46,045 nt of DNA from Didymodactylos carnosus (taxonomy: Eukaryota; Rotifera; Eurotatoria; Philodinida; Philodinidae). Positions within the stretch are counted from its first letter, which is position 1. Each line of letters begins with the position of its first letter. The stretch covers positions 1 through 46,045 of the forward strand of contig CAJNOQ010000582.1 of assembly GCA_905250885.1 (NCBI GenBank), in the 5' to 3' direction. The notes under the pieces are model-generated. The model made no database searches. It worked only from the letters and a program-made list of their open reading frames with translations, and was not told the DNA's origin. Below are positions 44,225 through 46,045 of the stretch, in pieces. A program made the translations under genes and the position numbers.

Positions 44225-45165
44225 CTTTCATAATTGTAGACTGTGGCTCTCCTCAACGCACATCATAAAAACAGGCCAAAGAACTTCACATAAATTTAAA
44301 GTTGCAATAGATAATAAATAGTTTAAGCAAAAACTAATCTTATTTAAAAACATTTTGTGTCAACAAAACAAAAAACACTGGTATTATCTCGTTGCTTACA
44401 ACATTTCATAATTTCATACGCAATGGCCGTGCGAACAGGAAGGAACATGTGGGCTATAGTGCTAATTCACTGTATTTTTTCACAAAATTGGAATATATTT
44501 CTTGTATATTTGGCTAATATGGAAGCAAATTTCCAACAAAATTTCTGAAAGCAGGGTGTGTGGATCGCTCTATGGGTATAGAAAGGGGAACAAGTGACTT
44601 CACTCGAGTCTGATCAGTCTAATAAACGAACTACTGTCAGTAGAAAATATGTTTAAAAGAATCACATTGTTCATCGAAACACTTCAATGCATTTATTTTT
44701 ATTTCAATATTCTTGAAACTGTTTTATACTGAGTAATTATTATTTTTAGATAACTGTTTATAGTAAAAGCTAGTAAAGGAGGGGAAAAGGAGGATCTCCT
44801 CTCGCATCTTTATTCATATTGAAGATAAATTTTATCCTTATAAGAAAAATACTGTACTTTCATTGTAAGACATTATTCATCTTAAACAAAAGCGTACCGC
44901 GAAATTACCGAAGAAGTGTAAAGATTTTGAAGTTTGTTTATTCGTTCAACTTGAATAGTCTTTTTTCAGATGTTTATTACTACACTACAAAGAAGATGAA
45001 AAAGATACAAGAAAGTTTAATTCTTACTGTTTAGAAAGAATAATTTGCTATTATGTTACAAAGCTTGTTAACTGTAAACGGCTGTGCAGTCCCGTTAAAC
45101 ACAATGTACCTATCTAATTACATCTATTATCTATAGTATTACAGTACACAATCAACAAAAAGTTA
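44225..45165. other. Spacer between SYF1 start and GDH end
   Basis: About 0.94 kb that must hold the SYF1 promoter and the GDH 3'UTR. Open frames at 44357-44548 and 44819-45034 show no domain features. No repeats stand out. Confidence 0.5.
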
Positions 45166-46045
45166 TCAATAAATGCCTTGAGCTAACATTGCTTCAGCCA
45201 CCTTTTCAAAACCGGCAATATTAGCACCAGCAACCAAATCATCTCTGTTCAAACCGTATTTTTCAGCTGCTTCTCGACTCTTTTTAACAATATTAACCAT
45301 GATTTCTTTTAATTTAGCATCCACCTTTTCTTTTGTCCAAGATGAACGTTCCGAGTTCTGTGACATTTCTAGTTCGGATACAGCCACACCACCAGCATTA
45401 CATGCTTTGGCGGGACCAAGAATTATACCATTCTTTTTAAAAAACTCCATAGCTTCTGCATCTGTTGGCATGTTGGCACCTAAAAATACACAGATTTAAT
45501 TGTGATGGAAACATAGTGGAATAGATGCCGATGCTATACCTTCAAACACATATTTGACACCGTTTCCTGCTAATTGTTTTGCATCCTCTAATGTAATTTC
45601 ATTTTCACACGCTGATGGAAAAGCAATATCAGCTTTCAATGACCATGGTTTTTTTTTTGGAACAAATTTGGCATTAAATTTTTTCGCATAATCTTCTAAC
45701 TTAGTTTTACCTATTTCACGCATATCTAACATAAATTTCATTTTTTCGTCGGTGTTGATTCCTTCTGCATCGTGTATATAACCGTCTCGACCTGATATAC
45801 TAATTACTTTGGCACCAAATTCTTTTGCTTTCAAACATACTCCCCAACTCACATTCCCATAGCCCGATAAAACGATTGTTTTACCTTCAAATGTTTCGTT
45901 TTTTTCTCGCAACACTTCCGCGGCATAATACATCGCTCCAAAACCTGTTGCTTCTGGACGAAGATGTGATCCACCAAATGCAATACCTTTTCCTGTTAGT
46001 ACACCACATTCATAAGCACCTGTGATACGTCTATATTGACCGTAT
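45166..46045 (-). CDS. gdhA: NADP-type glutamate dehydrogenase, C-terminal part
   Basis: The gene enters from the right edge on the minus strand. Exon 46045-45540 and exon 45479-45166 are joined by a 60-base GT-AG intron, giving about 273 residues. Blocks in order are GVLTGKGIAFGGSHLRPEAT, GKTIVLSGYGNVSWG (the nucleotide-binding glycine loop), PWSLKADIAFPSACENEI, FEGANMPTDAEA (spanning the splice), and CNAGGVAVSELEMSQNS, ending ANIAGFEKVAEAMLAQGIY. This follows the bacterial/fungal hexameric NADP-GDH (gdhA/GDH1) rather than the mitochondrial GLUD type of animals. The reaction joins ammonium and 2-oxoglutarate to glutamate using NADPH, probably in the cytosol. The substrate-binding lysines lie upstream, outside the window. 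Confidence 0.93.

Overview
This is a eukaryotic nuclear window, most likely from a bdelloid rotifer or close relative. The evidence is AT-rich spacer, many introns of about 45-70 bases with GT-AG ends, a kinesin-light-chain-like TPR tail of the kind greatly expanded in bdelloids, metazoan gene content, and many short non-autonomous DNA elements. The organism assignment is an inference from this style, not a database match.

Layout. Positions 1-6550 are a degraded, element-rich stretch: the end of a TPR gene, a 0.9 kb foldback element, a 0.69 kb element with arrays of CGTAAACGG-like palindromes and a tRNA-like relic inside it, a broken GALNT-type glycosyltransferase on the minus strand, two copies of a coiled-coil gene fragment, and a 288-base MITE. 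Positions 6550-9580 appear empty. Positions 9624-14785 carry two tandem SR-splicing-factor paralogues with matching exon phases. Positions 17915-25542 carry a 16-exon coiled-coil DUF4795 (QRICH2-like) gene. Positions 27622-29294 (minus) carry a six-exon MARCH/RING-CH membrane ubiquitin ligase whose first intron holds a hAT-like element with an 8-base target duplication. Positions 32296-34350 carry a short INCENP-like gene (IN-box) with two possible first exons. Positions 34569-40074 hold several hairpin or TIR elements and a perfect palindrome. Positions 40556-44224 (minus) encode SYF1/XAB2, a HAT-repeat spliceosome factor. Positions 45166-46045 (minus) hold the 3' part of an NADP-type glutamate dehydrogenase of bacterial/fungal style.

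The genes do not form one pathway. Three act in pre-mRNA splicing (two SR proteins, SYF1). The most interesting signals are a candidate poison exon in the second SR gene, splice-acceptor motifs just upstream of several start codons (consistent with spliced-leader trans-splicing or 5'UTR introns), the compact INCENP-like protein, the GALNT relic joined to a duplicated gene fragment, and about nine unrelated inverted-repeat elements without any transposase. I saw no CRISPR array and no clear previously undescribed multi-gene system.
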